From Brassicibacter mesophilus (GTDB lineage: Bacteria > Bacillota > Clostridia > Tissierellales > Proteiniboraceae): DNA of 64,000 nucleotides. The stretch covers positions 401,548-465,547 of the forward strand of contig NZ_JBNPXI010000001.1 of NCBI RefSeq assembly GCF_050433385.1. The letters run 5' to 3'. Under the pieces are notes generated by a model. It was given only the letters and a program-made list of their open reading frames with translations. It had not been told where the DNA came from and made no database searches. Below, piece by piece: positions 53,162 through 61,612 of this stretch. Made by a program: the position numbers and the translations under genes. The first letter of the stretch is position 1; each line of letters begins with the position of its first letter.

Positions 53162-54466
53162 TTAATCTATTGGAATCTCAATGGTTTTGTCATACATCTC
53201 TGTGTAAGTCATCTTTTCAATGCTTAGTTGATAATTATCTCCAATCTTAGGGAAGCATAATGTTCTATTATGAAGCATTCTTCCATCCTTTAGCTTCTCA
53301 ATATCACTATTAATAGTTTCTTTAAGACTTACTCTCTCTCCATCTACTATAAGTCCAACTTTCGTAAGGATAATATCTTCTGTTGTAGTAATACTAATAT
53401 ATGTGTTCCCATCTGATTCATATACCTCGTTTATTTTGATATTCTGTCCTAAAACTTCAAATTCTATGTTTTCTAAATCCTTATTAACACTTACTTTTTG
53501 ATTAACATCTCTGTCTACAGAAAAGCTTTCTATATATAATTGAACTGAATCAAGTTTTTCTGGTAAAGCATCATATTCGCTATGAAATCTCATACCCTTA
53601 GCATCTGTACTCATGCCGCCACCTTGATGTACTACTTCCTCACCATTTGCTATTAGTTTTATGTTTATATCATTAGGACGAAGCCTTTCTCCTAATATTT
53701 GATCCCTTGCTAACTCCACAATATTTTGTATCGTTCCATATATGACAGTTTTTGTAGGTGATGCTGTTATTGACTCTATATGAAGTTTTGTATCTCCAGA
53801 TTTTATTGTTTTGTTAATCTTCTGTTTCAAAGTATCACCCATTGCTTTATTTGGATCTATACTAAAGCTTATATCTCCTATTTCACTTGTATTATTTTCT
53901 ATTAATTGTAGCTCTAGATGCAATGTTTTTTCAAACATAGATGGCTTTTGGAAGCTATGAACCCATTTTATTTCTGTTTTTTCATCGTTCATTTTTCCTT
54001 GTCCACTCTGTGGATTGTATTCCTTAATAAGACCTTTAATCGACATATGGGGATCGTTTGCTTTGTCAATCTCTCCATTTGGATCTCTTACTGTATAAAA
54101 AGCTAGGAGCTGGTTTTCATCTACCATTATGCCATCTAATATGACCGTTAAACCATTCTTAAAGGTATAGCTTTTCCCAATATGTTGCCCTTTGCCTAGT
54201 TCATTAAGCTTCTTTAATGTACCGTTCATAACCTGTTCATACCCTAGGAGCTCTTTTCCGTAATACGCAAGAGCATTAAAGTTGTATCCGATCAATAGAG
54301 CTGCAATACAGGCTGCTACAACTCTCACTTTCCATTTTCTTTTCTTTGGTTTGATTAAAGAACTATCCTCTAAAGCATTATACAGTCTTGTCTCTAGTTC
54401 TTCCGGAACCTCTAACTTATCGATATCTTCTTTCTTATCACCTAAAATTTTCTCAACTTCTTTCAC
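53162..54466 (-). CDS. DUF4179 membrane-anchored anti-sigma factor
   Basis: A 434-residue protein that should hold the cognate ECF sigma factor at the membrane. Residues 1-60 are cytoplasmic and charged, then one helix (VRVVAACIAALLIGYNFNAL) near 60-80, and a long extracellular part. YGKELLGYEQVMNG and KSYTFKNGLTVILDGIMVDE after the helix match DUF4179. The start is set at GTG 54466 because GGAGGTGA lies five bases before it; a TTG further up lies inside that site. It overlaps the sigma gene by 14 bases. Confidence 0.85.
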   Translation of the reverse strand: MKEVEKILGDKKEDIDKLEVPEELETRLYNALEDSSLIKPKKRKWKVRVVAACIAALLIGYNFNALAYYGKELLGYEQVMNGTLKKLNELGKGQHIGKSYTFKNGLTVILDGIMVDENQLLAFYTVRDPNGEIDKANDPHMSIKGLIKEYNPQSGQGKMNDEKTEIKWVHSFQKPSMFEKTLHLELQLIENNTSEIGDISFSIDPNKAMGDTLKQKINKTIKSGDTKLHIESITASPTKTVIYGTIQNIVELARDQILGERLRPNDINIKLIANGEEVVHQGGGMSTDAKGMRFHSEYDALPEKLDSVQLYIESFSVDRDVNQKVSVNKDLENIEFEVLGQNIKINEVYESDGNTYISITTTEDIILTKVGLIVDGERVSLKETINSDIEKLKDGRMLHNRTLCFPKIGDNYQLSIEKMTYTEMYDKTIEIPID

Positions 54467-54980
54467 AGTTGTCACCTCCAAAACTTTCTTTTAATTTTTC
54501 AAGGCCAATAGAAATACGAGATTTTACCGTCCCAAGAGGTATTTCTAAAATATCTGATATAGTTTTATAGTCCAAGTCTAAAAAATACCTAAGCTTAATA
54601 ACCTCTTGGTGTATATCATTCAGCTTAGCTAGATGTTCTTCTACTAAAATTTGTTCTTCTTTTTCTTTTAACTCTGCTTCACAACTCTCTTCTTCAATAC
54701 TGTCTAGAGAAATCACCTTATTCTTATCTTTTAAAAGCTTTTTACAGCAATTTACTAAAATAGTTTTGCTCCAGCTATAGAATGCACTTTTCTTTTTTAA
54801 CTGATATATTTTTTCATATAAAATTACAGTCATATCCGATATAGCATCTAATGAATCTTCTTTATTTTTCATGTATACAAAGGCTAATCTATAATAGTCC
54901 TCTTTTTTTGCCATAATTAGCTGGACTAATGCATCTTTGTCACCTTGCTTTGCTTGCCTCACCAATACCTCTATGTCCAC
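54453..54980 (-). CDS. ECF-type RNA polymerase sigma factor
   Basis: Sigma factor of 175 residues. Region 2 (about 15-75) includes YYRLAFVYMKNKEDSLDAISD and ILYEKIYQLKKKSAFYSW; region 4 (about 115-170) includes LAKLNDIHQEVIKLRYFLD and the helix-turn-helix ISDILEIPLGTVKSRI. GTG at 54980 is the start: GAAGGTG lies five bases before, and MDIEVLVRQAKQGD is the usual N-terminus, whereas the longer frame has no site. The overlap with the DUF4179 gene indicates coupled synthesis. The signal is unknown, perhaps cell-envelope stress. Confidence 0.9.
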   Translation of the reverse strand: MDIEVLVRQAKQGDKDALVQLIMAKKEDYYRLAFVYMKNKEDSLDAISDMTVILYEKIYQLKKKSAFYSWSKTILVNCCKKLLKDKNKVISLDSIEEESCEAELKEKEEQILVEEHLAKLNDIHQEVIKLRYFLDLDYKTISDILEIPLGTVKSRISIGLEKLKESFGGDNCERS

Positions 54981-55083
54981 CTTAACACCTTCTTTCATAT
55001 ATAAGAGTAGCATACTATGGAAAAAGTTCATTTTAAATTATTATTTATTATTTCATGTTAAAAACTATTAAAATGCAACATAC

Positions 55084-55112
55084 AAAAAACCCTAATATAG
55101 GGTTTTGTTTTA
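55084..55112 (-). terminator. Intrinsic terminator after ybaK
   Basis: AAAACCCTA pairs with TAGGGTTTT around a short loop and is followed on the minus strand by TTTTG. It lies between ybaK and the sigma factor gene. The remaining spacer to 55217 shows nothing else. Confidence 0.7.
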
Positions 55113-55217
55113 TCTTTTTATTCTATTTATGGTTAGTGTTTCAACATGTCACTCATATTTAAATCTGCTAGGTTCCAAAACCGCTGTCATTTTCATTACA
55201 TTTTACCACAAATAGTT

Positions 55218-55700
55218 CTAAGCGTCCTTAATTATTTCATCCATTTCCCCTTCAACAACTTTAACTAAATCAGATACATCAATTTCTATTTGGATTCCTA
55301 TTTTTCCACCACTTACAATAATTTTTTCAAGTTTTGAAGCACTGCTATCAATATATGTTTTATATCTCTTCTTCATTCCAAAAGGCGAGCAGCCTCCTCT
55401 AACATAGCCAGTATACTTTGTAATATCCTTTACTGGAATCATTTCTATTTTCTTTTCCCCTGTTATTTTCCCCGCCTTTTTAAAGTCAATTTCTTGGTCA
55501 ACAGGTATTATAAATACATAGATATTATTACTGTTACTTTTAGTTACAAGCGTCTTATATACATGTTTAGGGTCCTTACCTATCTTTTTTGAAACCGAAA
55601 TACCATCTATATTGCCATCAATACAGTCATATGTAATTACGTTATATTTAATGTTATATTGATCTAATATACGCATAGCGTTTGTTTTAGGATGTTTCAC
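55218..55700 (-). CDS. ybaK: Cys-tRNA(Pro) deacylase
   Basis: Hydrolyses Cys-tRNA(Pro) formed by mistake by prolyl-tRNA synthetase. This 160-residue YbaK/EbsC protein has the conserved lysine in HVYKTLVTK near 44-52, then FIIPVDQEIDFKKAGK and the characteristic YVRGGCSPFGMKKRYKTYID near 105-124. The GTG at 55700 is the preferred start because GGAGTGA lies five bases before it; an in-frame GTG three codons upstream is part of that site. It is a single gene. Confidence 0.92.
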   Translation of the reverse strand: MKHPKTNAMRILDQYNIKYNVITYDCIDGNIDGISVSKKIGKDPKHVYKTLVTKSNSNNIYVFIIPVDQEIDFKKAGKITGEKKIEMIPVKDITKYTGYVRGGCSPFGMKKRYKTYIDSSASKLEKIIVSGGKIGIQIEIDVSDLVKVVEGEMDEIIKDA

Positions 55701-55808
55701 TTTTATCACTCCAACTTTTCTTATTATACCTATAGCTAAATCATAATCATATATATAGATATATACTATATAATACCATATAATAAAAATAAAGAATCTA
55801 TTAACTTT

Positions 55809-55836
55809 TTGATTAATAGTTTCAATATGATATTAT
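55809..55836 (+). promoter_or_regulatory. Possible promoter of the long ArsR gene
   Basis: TTGATT (55809-55814) and TATTAT (55831-55836) are separated by 16 bases, about 30 bases before the start codon. Fit to the consensus is moderate in this AT-rich spacer. Confidence 0.4.
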
Positions 55837-55869
55837 AGAATAAAACTATTTAGGTTGAAAGGTGATTTT

Positions 55870-56844
55870 ATGGATAATTACTACGGATTAAAGGTGGTAA
55901 ATAAACCTTTATATTATGTTGAGTTAATTAGTTGCTTGAACTCCCTTGCTGAAAATACAGATAGTATTACTCTAAAAGATTTTTTTGATGATAATGATTT
56001 AATTTTTATAAATAGAATAAGAAATTTTAGAATTAAGGGCATGGAGTTTTTTGAGTTTGCTTTATGTATAAATGAATTGGATGATTTAGACCAAATTATA
56101 TCTGAAATAGATGCGATGCCACACACTGATTTTATTTATACATTTTTTGGTGATTCAATTTCAAAAAGAGATGTTGAAGCAATTTTTAAGAATTTTGATA
56201 GATTAAATGAAAATCTTGGCGACAATATTGAAACTAAGGGGTTAAATCCTTATGACATAGACATTTTGTTTAAGGATACGAGGAATTTTAAAAATGATTT
56301 CTTCTCCACATTAAGAAAAATAGATAAATATATAAAGAATGAAAAAATTATTGATTATGATATATATAATGAAAAAATCAAGGAAATTGCTTTAGAACTA
56401 AAGGAAAAGGCGCCTTTGAATATAGCTCAGGAGATAATGGGAAAGAAGTTTAAGAGAGTATATGATTTCAACTATTATCTATTTGCCCCAAGCTTCTATT
56501 TCAATCATAAACCTATGAGAACCTTTAACCATAGCTCTCAATTATTAGTTTATCCTGTAAACCCATTAAATACAGATATGAATTCCAATGAACTAGCTAA
56601 AATATTAAAAATAATTGGAGATAAAAGCAGACTAGATATTATTAAAATCATATCTACTGAATCATGTTCTGGTAAAGAACTTGCAAAGAGAATAGGAGTA
56701 AGCACTCCTACAATATCCCATCATTTAGACCAGCTTAAATCTATTGGACTCATATATGAGGAAAGAGAAAAGAACACAAAATATTTTACCTTAAATAAGA
56801 ATGCTTATAGAGACATAATAGATACATTAAATAATTATCTTTAA
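55870..56844 (+). CDS. Long ArsR-family transcriptional regulator
   Basis: A 324-residue protein in which only the last 85 residues form the ArsR winged helix: ELAKILKIIGDKSRLDIIKI, CSGKELAKRIGVSTPTISHH, and the wing GLIYEEREKNTKYFTLNK. The first 230 residues are helical and acidic with no recognised domain; typical ArsR proteins are about 100 residues. The N-terminal part may bind a ligand. AAAGGTGATTTT precedes the ATG at 55870. It has its own terminator, and the ABC exporter genes downstream, on the same strand, are its probable target. Confidence 0.82.
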   Translation: MDNYYGLKVVNKPLYYVELISCLNSLAENTDSITLKDFFDDNDLIFINRIRNFRIKGMEFFEFALCINELDDLDQIISEIDAMPHTDFIYTFFGDSISKRDVEAIFKNFDRLNENLGDNIETKGLNPYDIDILFKDTRNFKNDFFSTLRKIDKYIKNEKIIDYDIYNEKIKEIALELKEKAPLNIAQEIMGKKFKRVYDFNYYLFAPSFYFNHKPMRTFNHSSQLLVYPVNPLNTDMNSNELAKILKIIGDKSRLDIIKIISTESCSGKELAKRIGVSTPTISHHLDQLKSIGLIYEEREKNTKYFTLNKNAYRDIIDTLNNYL

Positions 56845-56880
56845 AAAAATCTTGCTGTAAATGCAAGATTTTTTTATTTT
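56843..56880 (+). terminator. Intrinsic terminator after the ArsR gene
   Basis: AAAAATCTTGC pairs with GCAAGATTTTT around a seven-base loop, followed by a T-rich tail. It begins at the stop codon of the regulator gene. Confidence 0.88.
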
Positions 56881-56885
56881 TAGTA

Positions 56886-56914
56886 TTGAGTTACCTTTCG
56901 TTATATGATAATAT
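56886..56914 (+). promoter_or_regulatory. Promoter of the ABC-2 exporter operon
   Basis: TTGAGT (56886-56891) and TAATAT (56909-56914) are 17 bases apart, leaving a leader of about 50 bases to the ATG at 56970. Confidence 0.55.
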
Positions 56915-56969
56915 GTGTTTAAAATTAGATATTCATCTAATTAGTTTTATATTAAAGGAGGTTAAGATT

Positions 56970-57944
56970 ATGAATGTGATTGAAGTAAGAGATTTAAAGC
57001 GTGACTATTACACAAATCTTGGGGTAATAAAAAGAGATAAAAAAGTAATTAATGCTCTAAAGGGGATTTCCTTTAATGTTAAAAAGGGGGAAATATTTGG
57101 TCTTTTAGGACCTAATGGTGCTGGAAAAACAAGTACTATCAAAATATTAACAACACTTTTAACTCCAACCTCTGGAGAAGCAAAGGTTCTTGGATATAAT
57201 TGTTTTGGAGAAGAAAAGCAGCTTAGAAGAAGAATCAATTTTATCTTTGGTGGAGAAAGAAGTCTTTATTGGAGATTATCTGCATGGGATAATCTATCTT
57301 ACTTTTGTGACCTATACAACATTGACGAAAAAATAAAAAAAGAAAGAATATCAAAACTTTTAGAACTTGTAGGATTATCAGAAAAAGCTCATTTTAAGGT
57401 TGAGTCCTTTTCGAAAGGTATGAAACAAAGACTTCAAATTGCAAGAGGCTTGGTTAACGACCCTGAAATTCTCTTTCTAGATGAGCCAACCATAGGACTA
57501 GACCCTTCAGGAGCAAAAATCTTAAGAGATATAATTAGACGCTTATCAAATGATGGCAAAACCATTATTTTAACAACTCACTACATGCATGAAGCTGATG
57601 AACTATGCAATAGAATAGCTGTAATTAACAAAGGTAAAATAATAGCATTGGATAAACCAGAAAATCTAAAAAAAGATATAGATGGAAGTGTAATAGAAGT
57701 TAAAATGTTAACTTTAAATAATGAGTTGTTATCTTCATTAAGAGAAATTGACAAGGTGTCAAATATCTCTGTAAAGGAAAATAACCAAACCTATATTTTA
57801 AATATCTCTTGCAAGGATGCAAGAAGGACTATTACATCAATAAATGAAAAACTGTCAAACCACAAAGTACTTTCAATGGGAATGAGAGAGACAACGTTAG
57901 AAGATGTATATTTAAAAATGATAGAAGGTGTGCAAAATGAATAA
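56970..57944 (+). CDS. ABC exporter ATP-binding protein
   Basis: ATPase of 324 residues for an ABC-2 type exporter. Walker A is LLGPNGAGKTSTIKIL near 47-62, signature SFSKGMKQRLQIARGL near 150-165, Walker B EILFLDEPTIGLDPSG, and the H loop ILTTHYMHEADEL. About 90 residues after the core form a regulatory tail. The ATG at 56970 has AAAGGAGG before it; the frame extends upstream without any site. It overlaps the next gene by eight bases. The substrate could be a drug, peptide or polysaccharide. Confidence 0.92.
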   Translation: MNVIEVRDLKRDYYTNLGVIKRDKKVINALKGISFNVKKGEIFGLLGPNGAGKTSTIKILTTLLTPTSGEAKVLGYNCFGEEKQLRRRINFIFGGERSLYWRLSAWDNLSYFCDLYNIDEKIKKERISKLLELVGLSEKAHFKVESFSKGMKQRLQIARGLVNDPEILFLDEPTIGLDPSGAKILRDIIRRLSNDGKTIILTTHYMHEADELCNRIAVINKGKIIALDKPENLKKDIDGSVIEVKMLTLNNELLSSLREIDKVSNISVKENNQTYILNISCKDARRTITSINEKLSNHKVLSMGMRETTLEDVYLKMIEGVQNE

Positions 57945-58722
57945 TACATTAAAGGTTATATTTTCATCCTGTTTATTGCAAATGAAACAATCATTTTCAA
58001 GATCTATGTTCAGGTTTTGTATATTAGCATATCCAATACTTTTCTCATGGACTCTATATCTTATTTATAAAGGTCAGGATAATAGCATGTTCGTATCCTA
58101 TGTAATACTTGGAACAGCTGTTACAAGTATGTGGACTTCAATAAGCTTTTCATCTGCAGGAGATATCGACAGAGAAAGATTTATGGGAGCTCTTCAAGTT
58201 ATTTTCTCATCTCCAACTAAATTTTCAACTATAATGTTTGGAAAAGTAATAGGTAATACAATTTTAGGTATCTTTTCAATGCTTTTAAGCTTTGCATTTG
58301 TAATATTATTTTTCAAAGTAAAGTTTTCAATTGTAAATCCAATCTATTTTTCATTAAGTATATTTTTAGGGATTATATCCTTTACATTTATAGCAATGAT
58401 GCTATCTGGTCTTCTGGCTATTTCAAGAAACACAAGAGTATTAATGAATTGTTTGGATTATCCAATGTTTATATTTTGCGGGACAGTTTTTCCAATTGAG
58501 ATTCTTCCACTATGGACTCGCCCAATTTCTTACATACTCAGTCCAACCTATGTGTTGAAGCTCTGTAGAATGTCTATTACAGGAATAACAAATTTTAGAG
58601 AGTTTTATATATACTTATTAGGATTAATAGTAGTGACATTAATATACTTTATTCTCTTCAAGTGGTTTTACAAAGAAATTGATGTTAAATGTAGAAAACA
58701 AGCTACTTTGGAGGTGTTTTAA
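57937..58722 (+). CDS. ABC-2 type permease, first subunit
   Basis: Membrane protein of 261 residues with six helices of the ABC-2 exporter type: FCILAYPILFSWTLYLIY, DRERFMGALQVIFSSPTKF in the cytoplasmic coupling loop, and FCGTVFPIEILPLWTRPISY late in the protein. GAAGGTGTGC precedes the ATG at 57937. It is one half of a heterodimeric permease, with the next gene encoding a related half. Confidence 0.88.
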   Translation: MNNTLKVIFSSCLLQMKQSFSRSMFRFCILAYPILFSWTLYLIYKGQDNSMFVSYVILGTAVTSMWTSISFSSAGDIDRERFMGALQVIFSSPTKFSTIMFGKVIGNTILGIFSMLLSFAFVILFFKVKFSIVNPIYFSLSIFLGIISFTFIAMMLSGLLAISRNTRVLMNCLDYPMFIFCGTVFPIEILPLWTRPISYILSPTYVLKLCRMSITGITNFREFYIYLLGLIVVTLIYFILFKWFYKEIDVKCRKQATLEVF

Positions 58723-59501
58723 TGAGAAAATTTTTTAGACAATCTCTTTTATATTTTAAAGCCCTCTTCGGATGGCTAGACCCCAAAATTTATCTCATAA
58801 TGAAGATTATAGATCCATCTCTTAATATGATATTCTATTCCCTATTAGTTAAATATGTTTATAAATCATCAGACATTACTCCGTGGATTATAGGAAATGC
58901 CTTTTTACTATGCACTAGAAATTCAGTATTTGTTGTAGGCTCACTACTAAGAAACGAAAGATATCAAGGCACTTTAAAATTGATAGTAGCGTCCCCAGCA
59001 AATAAATTTTTAGCCTTTATTGCAAGATCATTTTTTAATATATTTGATGCAGCTTTAACAGTTACAATAGGACTGTTAATAGGCGTTTTTGTATTTAAGA
59101 TTGATTTATCAGGAATAAATTATTTTCAATTTTCCCTGTCAATTCTTATAGCAATGGTTGGTGGTATGTCTATAGGTCTAGTATTAGGCAGCATTGCTTT
59201 AGTAATTAGAGAAATACATATGTTCCTAAATGTTGCTGCAATGCTCCTATTTATTTTAACAGGTGCTAGCTATCCTATAGAAAGACTTCCAAATTTTGCA
59301 GTCATTATCTCAAAACTTATTCCAATAACCCGAAGCATAGAAGCTTCTAGAATGATAGCTGCAAAGGGCTCAAGTACATTAATATATACACTTTTAAGCA
59401 AAGAGCTTCTTCTAAGCATGTTTTATATCTTTGTTGCCTACTTTCTCTTTAAATATTTTGAGAAAAAATCAAGAGTAGATGCTGCTCTGGATGCTTATTA
59501 A
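58722..59501 (+). CDS. ABC-2 type permease, second subunit
   Basis: Membrane protein of 259 residues similar in layout to the preceding permease: NERYQGTLKLIVASPANKFL in the coupling loop and ILTGASYPIERLPNFAVIISK near residue 185. Six helices are expected. The ATG overlaps the previous stop as TAATG, and TTGGAGGTG precedes it, so the two permeases should be made in equal amounts. Confidence 0.88.
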   Translation: MRKFFRQSLLYFKALFGWLDPKIYLIMKIIDPSLNMIFYSLLVKYVYKSSDITPWIIGNAFLLCTRNSVFVVGSLLRNERYQGTLKLIVASPANKFLAFIARSFFNIFDAALTVTIGLLIGVFVFKIDLSGINYFQFSLSILIAMVGGMSIGLVLGSIALVIREIHMFLNVAAMLLFILTGASYPIERLPNFAVIISKLIPITRSIEASRMIAAKGSSTLIYTLLSKELLLSMFYIFVAYFLFKYFEKKSRVDAALDAY

Positions 59502-59508
59502 TATTTTT

Positions 59509-59544
59509 GTGGGACAATTAATAGTATTTTATTAATTGTCCCAC
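59509..59544. terminator. Hairpin between the exporter operon and the AraC gene
   Basis: Fourteen-base perfect stem GTGGGACAATTAAT/ATTAATTGTCCCAC with an eight-base loop. The tail TTCTTAAG on the plus strand is a weak T run. It separates two converging units. Confidence 0.65.
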
Positions 59545-59584
59545 TTCTTAAGTTATATATAATGATATATAATAAAATGAAATA

Positions 59585-60460
59585 TCATGACTTGGAAAAA
59601 CTTTTTGAAATAATGGGAACATAAAGGTCAGCTATGAGCTCTCCTTGATAACAATAATAATACTCTATGTCATGAGTTCCAACATGTTTATAATTAGATT
59701 CAGGCAGCCATATAGTATAAATATAGTCCCATGCTTTCTGTACACTTTCTGTTATGGGACCAATAGTTTTAAATACTGCGTAAAGAGACGGCTCCAGCCT
59801 ATGTAAAGTCATGCTAGCCGGAATATAATCTGCTGTTTTCACTTCATATCCTATCATATAATCAAATGTATCTCCCTCTGATAATATGCATATTCCCATG
59901 CATTCATTGTCATATTTTCTTTCACTTATCTGTGTCCAAGGTCTTTCTTTGTTCCACTTATGCCATAGAAGTGGTATCTCTTGATAATTACTTCCATCGG
60001 CCCTCATTTGATATATATTTCCTACAACAAGCCGTTCTGGTAATTTTCTAAATAGTGGCTGCATACCTTCTTTTCTTCGACTATACTCAAACATCATATA
60101 ATCGTAAGTCATAGGTTCTCTAATAAAGTAAAGCAAGCCCTCACGCCTTACATCAGAAGGATTTCTTCCATAAACCTTTTCAAATGCTCGGCTAAATGCC
60201 TCCCGTGATTGATAGCCATACTTTATTGCTATGTCAATAATTGATTTATTGGTATGAGCCAATTCTTTTGCAGCTTCAGTAATTCTTCTTTTTCTAATAT
60301 ATTCTTTTATAGAATCACCTACTACCCACTTAAAGACACGGTGAAAGTGATAAAGAGAGTATCCGGCTTCTTTAGCAACAATAGACAAGTCAATGTCATG
60401 ATTTAAATGATTTTCTATATAATCTATCGCTTTTTCCAATGCATCCATATAAGACATCAT
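59585..60460 (-). CDS. AraC-family regulator with GyrI-like effector domain
   Basis: A 291-residue regulator in the Rob/MarA style. Two helix-turn-helix units fill residues 5-105: LSIVAKEAGYSLYHFHRVFK and IIDIAIKYGYQSREAFSRAFEKVYGRNPSDVR. The C-terminal part (about 125-285) resembles the GyrI-like/Bacterial transcription activator effector domain (PERLVVGNIYQ, LYAVFKTIGPITESVQKAWDYIYTIWLPES). Small hydrophobic ligands bind such domains. AGGTGGAG lies before two adjacent ATGs; the second at 60457 is equally possible. It follows the transglutaminase-like gene by eight bases. Confidence 0.87.
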   Translation of the reverse strand: MMSYMDALEKAIDYIENHLNHDIDLSIVAKEAGYSLYHFHRVFKWVVGDSIKEYIRKRRITEAAKELAHTNKSIIDIAIKYGYQSREAFSRAFEKVYGRNPSDVRREGLLYFIREPMTYDYMMFEYSRRKEGMQPLFRKLPERLVVGNIYQMRADGSNYQEIPLLWHKWNKERPWTQISERKYDNECMGICILSEGDTFDYMIGYEVKTADYIPASMTLHRLEPSLYAVFKTIGPITESVQKAWDYIYTIWLPESNYKHVGTHDIEYYYCYQGELIADLYVPIISKSFSKS

Positions 60461-60468
60461 AACTCCAC

Positions 60469-61335
60469 CTATGCTAGAAAATTGATAACCTCGTCTAAGC
60501 TTTTAGGTACTTTTATTTTATCATGCTGTTGAATAAATGTCTGTAAACCATTTAAGTCATCATCTACAGATAAAGAGCATATTGCTAGTTGATCCATAAG
60601 TAAATAATCATTCTCTGACCATTCAGATACAGGTAGATTTTTATATCCTTCCCACCCATCCCAAGGCTGCATAGGTATCTTCAATAATGAGTTAGCATCA
60701 AGGATTAAATTACATTTTAAATAGTCATATCCCCACCATTCAAAGATTCCAAATGATTCAGGTTTCGCCTTTGCTTCACGGCACATCATCCAAGCTTTTG
60801 GTCCAGTAATAAAATCTTTGTCATTTATATCTAAAGGATCAAAAGATATATTAAGTTTTTCTCGTTGTAAATCATCAAGTTGGGCATCAGCTAATATCCA
60901 TCTTTTTTTATCTTTATCCCAGTATTCAAAAACCCAATGATCAATGTACTTTTCCTTCTCAAAATAAGTAGCAAATCCACATCTTGCTCTAGCAGGGATA
61001 CCTGCTTCTATGCAAAGTGCCACTGCCATCACTGAAAAATCTCGACATATTGCAATCATTTTATCATTCATCTGTTTTTTGTCTAGCACATGTTGATATC
61101 CTTTTTTGTTCAGAAATGTTAATTTTTCTTCAACGCTTCGTATCCTGGGTTCTTCCTTTCTTATGTCTTCCATATCTAATCCATAACTTTTAGCCCAATG
61201 TTGATGCAGAAAAATGTTTTGCACAGCTAAAACAATACTTTCTATATCTTTAGGCAAATCCTTAACCATATGTTGCATAGTTTTTATTTCTGTCATTATT
61301 CCATGTTGACGATAAAATTCAAGTACTTTATTCAC
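60469..61335 (-). CDS. Transglutaminase-like domain protein
   Basis: A 288-residue cytosolic protein whose centre resembles a transglutaminase-like fold: AICRDFSVMAVALCIEAGIPARARCGFATYF near 105-135 has a Cys (CRDF) at the usual nucleophile position, HWVFEYWDKDKKRW provides the His, and WILADAQLDD the Asp. No signal peptide is seen. The GTG at 61335 is the start since GGGAGG lies before it, not the ATG that contains that site. It is probably coexpressed with the AraC regulator downstream. The substrate is unknown. Upstream 61351-61612 holds only AT-rich spacer. Confidence 0.75.
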   Translation of the reverse strand: MNKVLEFYRQHGIMTEIKTMQHMVKDLPKDIESIVLAVQNIFLHQHWAKSYGLDMEDIRKEEPRIRSVEEKLTFLNKKGYQHVLDKKQMNDKMIAICRDFSVMAVALCIEAGIPARARCGFATYFEKEKYIDHWVFEYWDKDKKRWILADAQLDDLQREKLNISFDPLDINDKDFITGPKAWMMCREAKAKPESFGIFEWWGYDYLKCNLILDANSLLKIPMQPWDGWEGYKNLPVSEWSENDYLLMDQLAICSLSVDDDLNGLQTFIQQHDKIKVPKSLDEVINFLA

Positions 61336-61612
61336 AATAATACCTCCCATTCATTTAATTATTGAATAGATATAGTTCAAACTAGCTCAATGTGTGACCT
61401 TAGCATTATTATATCAATCAGAATAAAGAAAATGAGTGATATTTTGTGCTATTTTTCTAATCCGTTTGACTTCTATGATAATTATCATAAAAACTTGATT
61501 GTTATTTCTTTACCTTTAAGATTTCATGCGATTAATCTCTTCAAACAATTTTCTCAATTAAGTACTTTATTTGTATGTTTTAAAGTATACTTTCGTCAAA
61601 AATCCAAAGTTA

